From Vibrio splendidus (GTDB lineage Bacteria; Pseudomonadota; Gammaproteobacteria; Enterobacterales; Vibrionaceae): a stretch of 64,000 nucleotides of DNA. The stretch spans positions 60,083 through 124,082 of the forward strand of contig NZ_MCUN01000035.1 in the NCBI RefSeq assembly GCF_002873455.1, in the 5' to 3' direction. Under the pieces are notes generated by a model. That model was not told the DNA's origin and searched no databases. It saw only the letters and a list, made by a program, of their open reading frames with translations. This document shows positions 56,233-64,000 of this stretch, in pieces (within the stretch, counting starts at the first letter, position 1; every line of letters begins with the position of its first letter). The position numbers were made by a program, and so were the translations under genes.

Positions 56233-57591
56233 TTAGTCATACATCAGTTCTTTGGCTTTGTCGGCATCAAATTCTTTAAGAGACTTGCGAGCCAAGTGAC
56301 GGAATGGAAAAGCTTTAACGACTTCTTCGAATGGTTGGATGGCAAATGCCCAAAAAATAGAGCCGTCTAAGCCAAAGATAATAAGGGCACATAAAGGTAT
56401 AGAGATAACCCATTGACCAGTAAAGTTGATTTTGAAGACAGCTGTTGTTTTTCCTAGCGCCCTCAATACATTTCCGTGGACTGTATTGTAGCCACGGACA
56501 ATCGGTAAGAAGATGTAGAGTGGGGCGATAACCGCCAATGCTTGATAGGTCGACACGTCCAAGTTCGGGTAAATGTCACCAATCACCATACTTAAGCCAG
56601 CAAATAAGATTGCACATACAAAAGAAATAACGACCGCAATATCAATACTGGTATCGACGTTTTTAACGAGGTCATCCATTTTTTTGGAGCCGATTGCTTG
56701 ACTGATAGTAATAGCGGATGAGTGGGCCCAAGCGGTAATAAATTGAGAGCCAGCTCTTATCCAAGGCATCACCAGGGTGATCGCCACATAAGCGTTGATA
56801 TTGAGTTGTGAATACAACAGCTGATAAATAGTTGCACCGATCAATAGCATGGTCACATTCGCTGCTACAGGAAATATCTCAATGAAGTGACGGCGAATAT
56901 TGGTGAGAAACTCTGATTTTTCTGTATCTAATTTCAGTGATACAGATGAATCGTAATGCACGCAAAGAACCAGATAGACAAGGCGAATGGTGATCGCAAT
57001 AACACTGCCTAACGCGGCGCCTTGAACACCAATGCCTTCGAAATTCGAAAAGCCGTGAATGAGTCCATAAGAAAGGACAGCGTTGATCGGCAATTCAATC
57101 AAATACCCTTTAAACGGTATCTTGGTTCTTCCCAATGCATTAAATAGGGCGATAATTACTTGCGTTAATGCCGTGAAAATTATCAAGTATTTAGAGATAT
57201 CAAGATAGTGACTTATTTCTAAGTGAAGGGCTCTGTCGTCAGTTAAGGCTTGGATTAGAGGTTGTTCGAAAAAGGTAAGGAGAATCCAAAATATTGTCGC
57301 TATGCCTAAGTTGATGAATAGACCTGCCCAGAATGCTTTTGACAAAGAGGTTGCAATACCAGAACCCACAGCACGACTTAATACCAGTTGTGTGCCATTC
57401 GCCAACGCCATTTGTATCCCGAGTACAAACGCAACAATCGTAGTGGCAATGCCCATGGCTGCGAGCGGAATCTCACCTAGTGGGGAAACAAGCAGTGTGT
57501 CGATCATCAACATTGACTGCATCAAAATACCGTTAAAGGCTAGGGGCCAGGCGAGAGAGAAGTTTTTCCTTACATACGATTGCGAAGACAC
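56233..57591 (-). CDS. MATE-family multidrug/organic cation exporter
   Basis: A 452-residue inner-membrane protein with ~12 hydrophobic helices in two halves. The N-terminal half shows SLAWPLAFNGILMQSMLMIDTLLVSPLG and MGIATTIVAFVLGIQMALANGTQ, both typical of MATE/DinF antiporters. Probably Na+- or H+-coupled export. The GTG at 57591 is chosen as start: AAGG lies exactly 8 nt upstream, whereas the GTG three codons earlier overlaps that AAGG. It lies on the same strand as the nitroreductase, with a ~180-bp gap containing a hairpin. Confidence 0.88.
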   Translation of the reverse strand: MSSQSYVRKNFSLAWPLAFNGILMQSMLMIDTLLVSPLGEIPLAAMGIATTIVAFVLGIQMALANGTQLVLSRAVGSGIATSLSKAFWAGLFINLGIATIFWILLTFFEQPLIQALTDDRALHLEISHYLDISKYLIIFTALTQVIIALFNALGRTKIPFKGYLIELPINAVLSYGLIHGFSNFEGIGVQGAALGSVIAITIRLVYLVLCVHYDSSVSLKLDTEKSEFLTNIRRHFIEIFPVAANVTMLLIGATIYQLLYSQLNINAYVAITLVMPWIRAGSQFITAWAHSSAITISQAIGSKKMDDLVKNVDTSIDIAVVISFVCAILFAGLSMVIGDIYPNLDVSTYQALAVIAPLYIFLPIVRGYNTVHGNVLRALGKTTAVFKINFTGQWVISIPLCALIIFGLDGSIFWAFAIQPFEEVVKAFPFRHLARKSLKEFDADKAKELMYD

Positions 57592-57702
57592 AAACAACAC
57601 CTTATATGTATAACCGTAAGTTTTCTCTGAGAGGACCTGAGTTCAACATTTAAAGATCAAACACTACGGTAATGGATGGTTAGAAAATGGGCGCTAAAAT
57701 AT

Positions 57703-57736
57703 GACTGACTCGTGTATCTGAATACACGAGTCAGTC
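57703..57736 (-). terminator. Hairpin terminator after the third GntR-type gene
   Basis: A perfect 15-bp stem (57703-57717 with 57722-57736) with a 4-nt loop lies 14 bp past the stop; the U-tract is short (ATTTTAGC). Confidence 0.75.
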
Positions 57737-57749
57737 TGGTCAATCTTGA

Positions 57750-58472
57750 TTACGCGATGGCTAATTCAACCCTAGACAGCTTTTGATTTTCATCATCAAG
57801 TAAAGCTTGAGAGGCGATTCGAGCCTGATTCGCATTGCCTGACATAATCGCATCGTATATCGCTTTGTGCTCTTCTAGACAGAAGCGGCCGCCTTCGGCA
57901 GAGTGGTCGATAAACTGCTTGAAAATCGTCGACAGAATGTTCGCGAACGGAATATAAAACTGGTTCCCCGTCGATAAGAAAATCGTTTGGTGAAACAGAT
58001 GATCGTTGGTTGTCCACTCTTCATAATCAAAGCCGTTTGCGGCAATGGTCATCTTTTGGAAAAGAATCGAAAGCTCTTTGCGTTGCTCTACCGTAGCGTT
58101 GGATGCTGCAAGCGCACACGCTTCTGGGTCAATCGCTTTTCTTAAGCCTAAAAATTGAGATAAGAAGGGCTTGGTGTCTTCTAGGTCTTGAATCCAATAC
58201 AGTAATTGCGGATCTAAAAAGTGCCATTGCGTTCTTGGCTTGATACGAGTGCCCACTTTAGGCTTGGATTCAATCAACCCTTTTGCTGAAAGCAACTTAG
58301 TGGATTCTCGAAGGGCAGTCCTACTGACTCCAAAGATTTCGCACAAATCCATTTCGCTAGGTAACTTCTGATTTTCTTCTAACTCGCCTGACAAGATTTT
58401 GCGAGCAATTTGCCTCGCGACTTGAACATGAATTCGGCGGCTTGAATCTTCCACCAATGTAAATATTGACAT
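57750..58472 (-). CDS. GntR/FadR-subfamily regulator, divergent third copy
   Basis: A 240-residue regulator with the same winged-helix/FCD plan as those at 31996 and 59793, but clearly more divergent. The recognition region keeps SRTALRESTKLLSAKGLIESKPKVGTR and the linker keeps FLDPQLLYWIQDLED. Near-identity of the recognition helix (SRTALRE) to the other two suggests overlapping DNA targets, while the FCD ligand domain differs (for example SAEGGRFCLEEHKAIYDAI is shared but its preceding helices are not). It may respond to a related sugar acid. It is separated from the upstream SDR gene by a terminator. Confidence 0.88.
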   Translation of the reverse strand: MSIFTLVEDSSRRIHVQVARQIARKILSGELEENQKLPSEMDLCEIFGVSRTALRESTKLLSAKGLIESKPKVGTRIKPRTQWHFLDPQLLYWIQDLEDTKPFLSQFLGLRKAIDPEACALAASNATVEQRKELSILFQKMTIAANGFDYEEWTTNDHLFHQTIFLSTGNQFYIPFANILSTIFKQFIDHSAEGGRFCLEEHKAIYDAIMSGNANQARIASQALLDDENQKLSRVELAIA

Positions 58473-58503
58473 TTAAACCACCTGAAATTGAAATTTTAAA
58501 TAT

Positions 58504-58530
58504 AAAAAAGCCAGACGAATCTGGCGTTTT
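58504..58530 (-). terminator. Terminator of the SDR gene
   Basis: The stem GCCAGA / TCTGGC with a CGAA tetraloop has an A6 run on the plus strand that gives a U-tract on the minus strand. Confidence 0.78.
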
Positions 58531-58673
58531 GGTGTCAGTGTATACGTCTAATGTAGTGTGAGGTTTTTCCTCATCTACTTCGGTCTGATGACCTTATTTA
58601 GTGTGGCGAGCTTAACGACTTTATATAACTTAACGATTCTATATAACTTAGTGAGCTTATGTAAAACAGTTCG

Positions 58674-59450
58674 CTAGGGCGCTATTTGTCCGCCATTTAC
58701 ATCAAGGATTTGCCCCGTGATGTAACCGCTACAAGCGTGTGACGCAAAGAAAGCAAAAGTAGGGGCGACTTCTTCAATACTGCCAAAGCGTCCCATTGGG
58801 ATGTTATTGGCAATGTTCGATTTCAACTCATCGCTTTTACCATCGTGAAATGCGGTATCTATAGTGCCAGGAGAAACAATGTTGAAACGGATATTGTCTT
58901 TCGCAAACTCTTTTACCCAGTTACGGTGAATATCGTGTAACCACGCTTTTGAAGCGGCATAGATGCCAGCACCCACACCACCACCTTCGCGAGCGGCAAT
59001 AGAGCCTGTGCTGATCACACACGATGTTTGCCCCGATTCAGCGGCAGATGCACGCAAATGGGGAATAGAGAACTTGGTTGTCATTAATGCAGAGCGAACG
59101 TTGAGATCCATTACTCGCTCATAAAACTCATCATCAATATTCTCTAGATTTGCGCGGCCACCGAGGCCACCCGCGTTGTTAATCAACACATCCATGCCGC
59201 CAAAATGGTCGGTGAACTCTTTAACTAATCTTTCACACTCTAATGTGTCCATTAGGTTTGCAGGGAAAAACGCAACATCGCCACCCAATGCCGTGAGTTC
59301 GGTGAGAACGTCATCGACTTTTGGGCTGAAAGCTCGACTATTGATGCCAATCTTTGCGCCGTATTTTGCGAAAACACGTGCGGTAGCTAAGCCCATACCA
59401 GCGGTAGAGCCAGTAATTAAAATGCGTTTACCTTTTAAATCGTTAAACAT
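58674..59450 (-). CDS. Short-chain dehydrogenase/reductase, possible DEH reductase
   Basis: A 258-residue classical SDR. TGSTAGMG (13-20) binds NAD(P), NNAG (91-94) is structural, and S150, Y164 and K168 (YAASK) form the catalytic set; the C-terminus is GYITGQILDVNGG. The ATG at 59450 is chosen (AGGCGA ~8 nt upstream) over an in-frame TTG one codon earlier. SDRs reduce DEH to KDG in other alginate degraders (for example Sphingomonas A1-R), so this could back up DehR. It is flanked by two GntR-type regulators, and an operator-like half-site (ATACAATA, 59491-59498) lies upstream. A general 3-oxoacyl or sugar reductase remains possible. Confidence 0.83.
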   Translation of the reverse strand: MFNDLKGKRILITGSTAGMGLATARVFAKYGAKIGINSRAFSPKVDDVLTELTALGGDVAFFPANLMDTLECERLVKEFTDHFGGMDVLINNAGGLGGRANLENIDDEFYERVMDLNVRSALMTTKFSIPHLRASAAESGQTSCVISTGSIAAREGGGVGAGIYAASKAWLHDIHRNWVKEFAKDNIRFNIVSPGTIDTAFHDGKSDELKSNIANNIPMGRFGSIEEVAPTFAFFASHACSGYITGQILDVNGGQIAP

Positions 59451-59792
59451 CAAAGTCGCCTATATTGTACATTACTCACTTGAATAAATCATACAATAAC
59501 ACTTGGCATATTCAAGGGTGTTCACCTCAAAATGGATCATTAACAACATAAATAGTGAGAGTAATAGTGGTTTTGTGAGTTAACGCAAACAAAGGATGTG
59601 TAAATAAGAACTATTTGTATGAGTAAATAGGTTTATTTTGTTTGATGGTTTTAATTCTTACAATATTGTCAAAATAATGCTCTAGCCTATATTGGTAGTG
59701 ACCTCACGTTATTCTTATGCTGAGTTGGTAGAGATATAAATCAGTGTTATAGTCTGAATTAAATAATACATATCCAATAAGTAAGTAGACAC
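59451..59792. promoter_or_regulatory. Divergent promoter region, SDR / GntR
   Basis: It contains TTGTACATTAC (59465-59475), an operator half-site CATACAATAA (59490-59499), a 10-bp palindrome ACAATATTGT (59660-59669), and the TGTTATAGT...TTAAATAATACATA segment (59745-59772) shared with the GntR gene at 31996. No gene is seen. Confidence 0.55.
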
Positions 59793-60512
59793 ATGGCTGG
59801 TCCTTTCAATTCTATTTCAGGCTCTAAGCGAAGCCTTCATGTGCAAGTAGCGCGTGAAATCGCTCGTGGTATTTTGTCGGGCAATTTGCCTCAAGGTTCT
59901 ATTATCCCTGGTGAAATGTCTCTGTGTGAGCAATTTGGCATCAGTCGAACAGCATTAAGAGAAGCAGTTAAACTACTGACCTCAAAAGGCCTACTCGAAT
60001 CTCGACCTAAAATTGGTACTCGTGTCGTCGACCGTGCGTTCTGGAACTTCTTAGATCCACAGCTTATTGAATGGATGGACGGTTTGGCGGATACAGATCA
60101 ATTCTGCCATCAGTTTCTAGGCTTGCGTCGTGCCATCGAACCTGAAGCTTGTGCATTGGCCGCCAAATTTGCAACTGCTGATCAACGAATTGAATTATCA
60201 GAAATTTTCCAAAAGATGGTTGAGATATCTAGCGAAGAGATTCTTGATAAAGAGCGTTGGCTAGATATTGATATGAAGTTCCACAGCCTAATCTTCAACG
60301 CGACAGGTAACGACTTTTACCTACCATTCGGCAATATCTTAACGACTATGTTTGTTAACTTTATTTCTCACTCTTCTGAAGAGGGAAGTACCTGTATTGA
60401 AGAACATCGTCAAATTTATGAAGCAATCATGGCGGGGAACAGTGATAAAGCGCGTCAAGTTTCAGCAAGTCACTTACTTGAAAGGAACCACAGATTGCCA
60501 ATCGCTAGTTAA
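59793..60512 (+). CDS. GntR/FadR-subfamily regulator, close paralogue of the 31996 gene
   Basis: A 239-residue regulator nearly identical to the gene at 31996 through the winged helix (the SGSKRSLHVQVAREIARGIL and SRTALREAVKLLTSKGLL regions match) and most of the FCD domain. Differences cluster at ~150-160 and in the last 15 residues. The two almost certainly bind the same operator. The upstream regions share TGTTATAGT and TTAAATAATACATA, so the duplication included the promoter. Divergent from the SDR gene, which it may control. Together with 31996 it is the leading candidate for regulator of the operator set. Confidence 0.9.
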   Translation: MAGPFNSISGSKRSLHVQVAREIARGILSGNLPQGSIIPGEMSLCEQFGISRTALREAVKLLTSKGLLESRPKIGTRVVDRAFWNFLDPQLIEWMDGLADTDQFCHQFLGLRRAIEPEACALAAKFATADQRIELSEIFQKMVEISSEEILDKERWLDIDMKFHSLIFNATGNDFYLPFGNILTTMFVNFISHSSEEGSTCIEEHRQIYEAIMAGNSDKARQVSASHLLERNHRLPIAS

Positions 60513-60739
60513 TTGTTTTAAAAAGATTTTCACCTTGAATCTTTGTTGGAATTCATTCATTGGAACTAAAAGGCACACTAGGAAAGCACGTTTAATATGT
60601 GCTTTTTTTGTATCTAAATTTGATGAAAACCTGACTGATGTCCAATATTTAACCTATTCTTTGCTGTTTTGTTAAAACCACTAGCAACCAGTCTTGTTAG
60701 TTATATAATAATACTAATCAAATTATTGCGAGTGTGATT

Positions 60740-62602
60740 ATGCCTCAGTCTCTATTACCAAATATTCTTCAATTTATCGGTCAGATAGACCCATTTGATA
60801 AGATCCCTAAAGAAGCGCTTCGTGAACTTGCCTCTAATGTTCAGATCACTTACCTCGGCAAAGGGGATGTGGTTGATCTGTGTGAATCGGGCAAGGAGAA
60901 GTCGCTCTATATCATTCGAACTGGCTCTATGGAGCAAAGAAAATCGGACGGTGTGCTTCGTGCACGTTTAGGTAGCGAAGATTTGTTCGGTTTCACGTTC
61001 TTAGATTCTGAAGTCAATGACGAGAAAGGTTATAGAGCCATCGCAATTGAGAACACCTTACTTTATGTGATTCCACACTCGGCACTTCAAACACTCTTTA
61101 AGGCTTTTCCAAGTTGTGCAGAACACTTTGCTTCACAGGCTCAAGTTCGCTTGAAGTCAGCACTTGATGTGGTGTGGTCAAATAAAGAGAAAGGCTTGTT
61201 CATTCGTAAGGTTGAAGAAGTGGCAAGCGGGCAGGTCGCCATTGTTAAGTCTGAGCAAACCATCCAATCGGTAGCGGTGGAAATGCTTCATCAACGCTCA
61301 CCCTGTGCGGTGATCTATGAGGGTGAAACCATCGTTGGTTTGATTACCGACCGTGACATGACTAAGCGAGTGATCGCCCACGGTGTCAGCACCGATAATT
61401 TGATCTCTGAAGTGATGACACACTCTCCACTTACAGTGAAGCCGGATGATTTAGTGTTGCATGCTGCGTCTATCATGATGCAGTTCAATATCCGTAACTT
61501 ACCCGTTGTGAAAGAGAACAAAGTCGTAGGCCTTCTTACTACATCGCACTTGGTTCAAAATCACCGTGTCCAAGCGATATTCTTGATCGAGAAAATCAAA
61601 TACGCGGGCAGTGTGAAAACCATGTCTTCGTTTACCCCTGAGCGACAAGCTATTTTTGAAGCGCTGGTGGAAGGTAAAGTTGCTCCTGAAACCGTTGGTA
61701 AGGTAATGACCATGATCATGGATGCCTACACCCGCCGATTGATTCAGATCGCGATTGATAAATTAGGCCCACCACCGTGTGATTTCTCTTGGATCGTAGC
61801 TGGCTCACACGCGCGTAACGAAGTTCACATGCTGTCGGATCAAGACAGTGCAATTGTACTGGCAGACGACGCGACAGACAGTGACCGTATTTACTTCAAA
61901 CACTTAGCGATGATGGTGACCAACGGGTTGGCAAGTTGCGATTACCCGTTATGCCCAGGGAAATTCATGGCAGCGACGCCAAAATGGTGTCAGCCACTCA
62001 ATGTTTGGAAGCACTACTATAAAAAGTGGGTTGCCAACCCTGAGTACGAACGCCTACTCAACATCAGTGTGTTCCTAGAGATCCGTACTATTTATGGCAA
62101 CAGTGAGTTCGAAGGCATTCTTCGTGATGAGCTGCATACCAATATTCGTGGCAACCGAGAGTTCCTAAGTACTCTCGTGAAAGACGCGGTCAATACCAAT
62201 CCGCCACTGGGTATCTTCAACAGTTTAGTGTTAGAGAAATCGGGTGAGAACAAGAAAACCTTGAACGTGAAGAAATACGCAATCAACTTGATTATTGATT
62301 TAGCGCGCATTTATGGTCTTGCAGTGGAGTGTGACTTGTCGGCCACTGATGAACGCTTTGCGGCAGCCAATGAAAAAGGCATGCTGAGTGACGACGCATT
62401 CAAAAACATTCTGGGCGCTTACCAGTTCATTCTCTCTTTCCGTTTTGGCCATCAACTTGAAGCGTTGAAGAACGGAGATGTACCCGACAACAATATCAAT
62501 CCAGATAGCTTTGGTAGCTTTGAGCGTAAACACTTGAAAGATGCCTTTAGGATCATTGCCGATCTTCAAGAAGCGGCGAAAATCCGTTTCGGAGCGCGTT
62601 AA
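60740..62602 (+). CDS. cNMP-binding/CBS-pair/putative nucleotidyltransferase protein (DUF294 type)
   Basis: A 620-residue cytoplasmic protein. Order of domains: CRP-like cyclic nucleotide-binding (~15-130), paired CBS domains (~150-275; VGLITDRDMTKRVIAHG, VVGLLTTSHLV), a DUF294 nucleotidyltransferase (~300-440; GSHARNEVHMLSDQDSAIV near 355, with G-S and the D-x-D metal site), and the DUF294 C-terminal helical domain. This architecture is like GlnD-type signal-transducing nucleotidyltransferases; the target is unknown. ATG at 60740 (GAG site 7 nt upstream) is preferred over a GTG two codons earlier. It overlaps the next gene by one base, so the two are translationally coupled. Confidence 0.88.
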   Translation: MPQSLLPNILQFIGQIDPFDKIPKEALRELASNVQITYLGKGDVVDLCESGKEKSLYIIRTGSMEQRKSDGVLRARLGSEDLFGFTFLDSEVNDEKGYRAIAIENTLLYVIPHSALQTLFKAFPSCAEHFASQAQVRLKSALDVVWSNKEKGLFIRKVEEVASGQVAIVKSEQTIQSVAVEMLHQRSPCAVIYEGETIVGLITDRDMTKRVIAHGVSTDNLISEVMTHSPLTVKPDDLVLHAASIMMQFNIRNLPVVKENKVVGLLTTSHLVQNHRVQAIFLIEKIKYAGSVKTMSSFTPERQAIFEALVEGKVAPETVGKVMTMIMDAYTRRLIQIAIDKLGPPPCDFSWIVAGSHARNEVHMLSDQDSAIVLADDATDSDRIYFKHLAMMVTNGLASCDYPLCPGKFMAATPKWCQPLNVWKHYYKKWVANPEYERLLNISVFLEIRTIYGNSEFEGILRDELHTNIRGNREFLSTLVKDAVNTNPPLGIFNSLVLEKSGENKKTLNVKKYAINLIIDLARIYGLAVECDLSATDERFAAANEKGMLSDDAFKNILGAYQFILSFRFGHQLEALKNGDVPDNNINPDSFGSFERKHLKDAFRIIADLQEAAKIRFGAR

Positions 62603-63318
62603 TGAAATCGTTTTTAAATTATTTTCATCCTCTTGAGCGAGTTAAACGTAAGCGTAAGCAATACCTTAATACGGTGAAGTTACCGGAAGCGTTGCACGAT
62701 CTTGTTGAACAGCCTTGTCCAGACATGACGGATAAGGCTAAAGACAGTGACTACATTGTGTTGGATCTTGAAACGACGGGCTTAGATAGCGAGCAAGATC
62801 TGATTTTGTCCATGGGTTGGGTTGATGTGGTTAAGGGGCGAATAGACTTGGCGTCGGCCAAGCATATCTATCTCAATAACGATTCGCAGATCAACGCTGA
62901 AACCGCTGTTATCAACCACATCACGCCACAAATGTTGGAAGAGGGCGCTTCAATTCATGATGCGATGCTGACGTTTTTCGAAGCCGCAAAAGGTAAGATC
63001 ATCGTGGCGCACGCTTGTGTGGTCGAAGAGAAGTTCATTAGCCAGTATCTACTTAGATGCTATGGTTTGAGGCAGTTGCCTCTACTTTGGCTAGACACAC
63101 TATGCATTGAGAAGAGCATGGAGAAAGCGATCAGCAACCATGAAGAGGTGGATTTAACTCTAGCGGGTACGCGACATAGGTATGGGCTTCCTGAGTACAA
63201 CAATCACAATGCCTTAGCGGATGCAGTCTCAACAGCAGAATTGTTTTTAGCTCAACAAAAGAGAGTTGTGCCTAACGATGAAGTGACAGTTGCATTCCTC
63301 TATCGGATCAGCCATTAG
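62602..63318 (+). CDS. DnaQ-like DEDDh 3'-5' exonuclease
   Basis: A 238-residue protein with the ExoI motif DLETTG (54-59) holding the first catalytic Asp/Glu, an ExoII region AHACVVEEKF where an Asn/Asp is usual, and the ExoIII motif HNALADA (203-209) with the catalytic His and Asp. It resembles the DNA polymerase III epsilon fold but without a polymerase partner. It starts within the stop of the upstream gene (TAATG), a tight pair also known in other gamma-proteobacteria from my memory. It may trim RNA or DNA in a signalling context; the substrate is unknown. Followed by a terminator. Confidence 0.87.
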   Translation: MKSFLNYFHPLERVKRKRKQYLNTVKLPEALHDLVEQPCPDMTDKAKDSDYIVLDLETTGLDSEQDLILSMGWVDVVKGRIDLASAKHIYLNNDSQINAETAVINHITPQMLEEGASIHDAMLTFFEAAKGKIIVAHACVVEEKFISQYLLRCYGLRQLPLLWLDTLCIEKSMEKAISNHEEVDLTLAGTRHRYGLPEYNNHNALADAVSTAELFLAQQKRVVPNDEVTVAFLYRISH

Positions 63319-63370
63319 GGTGAGGAGCTAAGTACTCGGCTCTTATTTGAATGAATTGATTTGAAAGAAG

Positions 63371-63400
63371 AAAAGCCAGCGATTGAGCTGGCTTTTGTTT
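63371..63400. terminator. Bidirectional terminator
   Basis: A perfect 10-bp stem AAAAGCCAGC / GCTGGCTTTT with flanking A- and T-runs lies between the convergent exonuclease and porin genes. Confidence 0.88.
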
Positions 63401-63454
63401 AGGTCTTAGAAAATTAGGACAGTAATTATCTTAGATTATTCATATAGCTATCGA

Positions 63455-64000
63455 TTAGAAGCTATAAGTTAGACCAACACGGCTACGCAGTTCACGAGTC
63501 GCTTTAGTCGATGAAGTGCTCACATCACCAAACTCTACATATGGTGCCCACTGGCCCATCATGTGGCGAATACTAGCGTTTAACTCGTAGTTGGTATCGT
63601 CGTTGTCGTAGATGTCATATCCATCAGCTTTGTAGTAGTTACCTTCTAGACCAAAGCGCCAGTTTTCCATTGAGTAGTTAACGTTTGCCGTTAGACGGTG
63701 GCGGCGTTGATTACTATCATTTTCATAAGTAAGGTTTCCGTCGTCTAAAATTGGTTTGCCATCAGAGTCTGTTGCGATAGATTTTGTATTCTGTCTCATA
63801 TCGTAACGGTAACGTGCGCTTAGGCTTAATCCGTCGATGCTATCAACGCTGTATGTCGCACGAACTTGAGGTTTGTACGTAATACCAGATTCACGACCTT
63901 CAATAGGCATACCGTAAGTCATTGTCCAGTTATCGTTTAGTACATGACGGTAATTTAGACCAAGCTCCCAACCGTTGTTCTTCAAATCTTCCATGAATTT
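63455..64000 (-). CDS. KdgM-family outer-membrane porin, 5' end outside window
   Basis: The C-terminal ~181 residues of a second KdgM-type barrel. The frame is open to the window edge (KFMEDLKNNG...). It shares with the porin at 52850 the strand pattern NWTMTYGMPI, GITYKPQVRATY, SARYRYD and the C-terminal VGLTYSF, and has many Arg residues facing a presumed channel. Sequence is clearly divergent from kdgM, so a different oligomer preference is plausible. In V. splendidus a second porin (KdgN) accompanies alginate genes; whether this is it cannot be decided here. Confidence 0.85.
   Translation of the reverse strand, partial: KFMEDLKNNGWELGLNYRHVLNDNWTMTYGMPIEGRESGITYKPQVRATYSVDSIDGLSLSARYRYDMRQNTKSIATDSDGKPILDDGNLTYENDSNQRRHRLTANVNYSMENWRFGLEGNYYKADGYDIYDNDDTNYELNASIRHMMGQWAPYVEFGDVSTSSTKATRELRSRVGLTYSF

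Noticed and set aside
60352..60675. 107-codon frame overlapping the end of the third regulator
   Set aside because: It overlaps a well-supported GntR gene in another frame, and its tail is AT-rich non-coding sequence.
60740..63318. DUF294-type protein plus exonuclease considered as an anti-phage defence pair
   Set aside because: To my knowledge this gene pair is widespread in the chromosomes of gamma-proteobacteria, and there are no mobile-element signs around it here.

Overview
The window reads as a marine Vibrio, most like the Vibrio splendidus clade. This rests on recognised protein families and on a dense alginate-utilisation locus resembling the one described in V. splendidus 12B01. No database search was run. 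The DNA is AT-rich between genes. I see no tRNA, rRNA, insertion sequence or CRISPR array.

Layout. (1) 1-19552: the C-terminal ~6.5 kaa of a giant type I-secreted, calcium-binding adhesin. It has ~273-residue tandem repeats arranged as a three-unit higher-order repeat, later Ig/cadherin-like modules, and a terminal RTX block. (2) 19678-20442: a secreted PheC-like solute-binding-fold protein. (3) 20708-55281: the alginate island. It holds two Na+/solute symporters of the Toa type, the monomer pathway kdgF-kdgK-eda, two PL17 and one PL15 oligoalginate lyases, three PL7 endolyase genes (one with two catalytic domains, one with a CBM32), an outer-membrane KdgM porin, a LamG-type surface lipoprotein, a DEH reductase candidate (dehR), a chemoreceptor, a TctCBA-type transporter with a small GlcG-like gene, a periplasmic FAH-fold protein and a GntR/FadR regulator. 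(4) 55336-60512: a nitroreductase, a MATE exporter, two further GntR/FadR regulators and an SDR that could be a second DEH reductase. (5) 60740-63318: a cNMP/CBS/nucleotidyltransferase protein (DUF294 type) coupled to a DnaQ-like exonuclease. (6) 63455-64000: the 3' part of a second KdgM-family porin.

How the genes fit together. PL7 enzymes cut alginate outside the cell, and KdgM porins pass oligomers into the periplasm. Toa symporters, and possibly TctCBA, carry them across the inner membrane. PL15/PL17 exolyases release unsaturated monouronate, KdgF speeds its ring-opening to DEH, DehR (or the SDR) reduces DEH to KDG, and KdgK and Eda convert KDG to pyruvate and glyceraldehyde 3-phosphate.

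The strongest cross-cutting signal is an 11-bp palindrome, about TTGTAnTACAA. It fits the FadR-subfamily operator pattern TnGTnnnACnA. It occurs before most of these transcription units and also before an apparently non-coding minus-strand unit (about 43405-43650) that ends in a strong terminator. This suggests one GntR-controlled alginate regulon that may include a small RNA.
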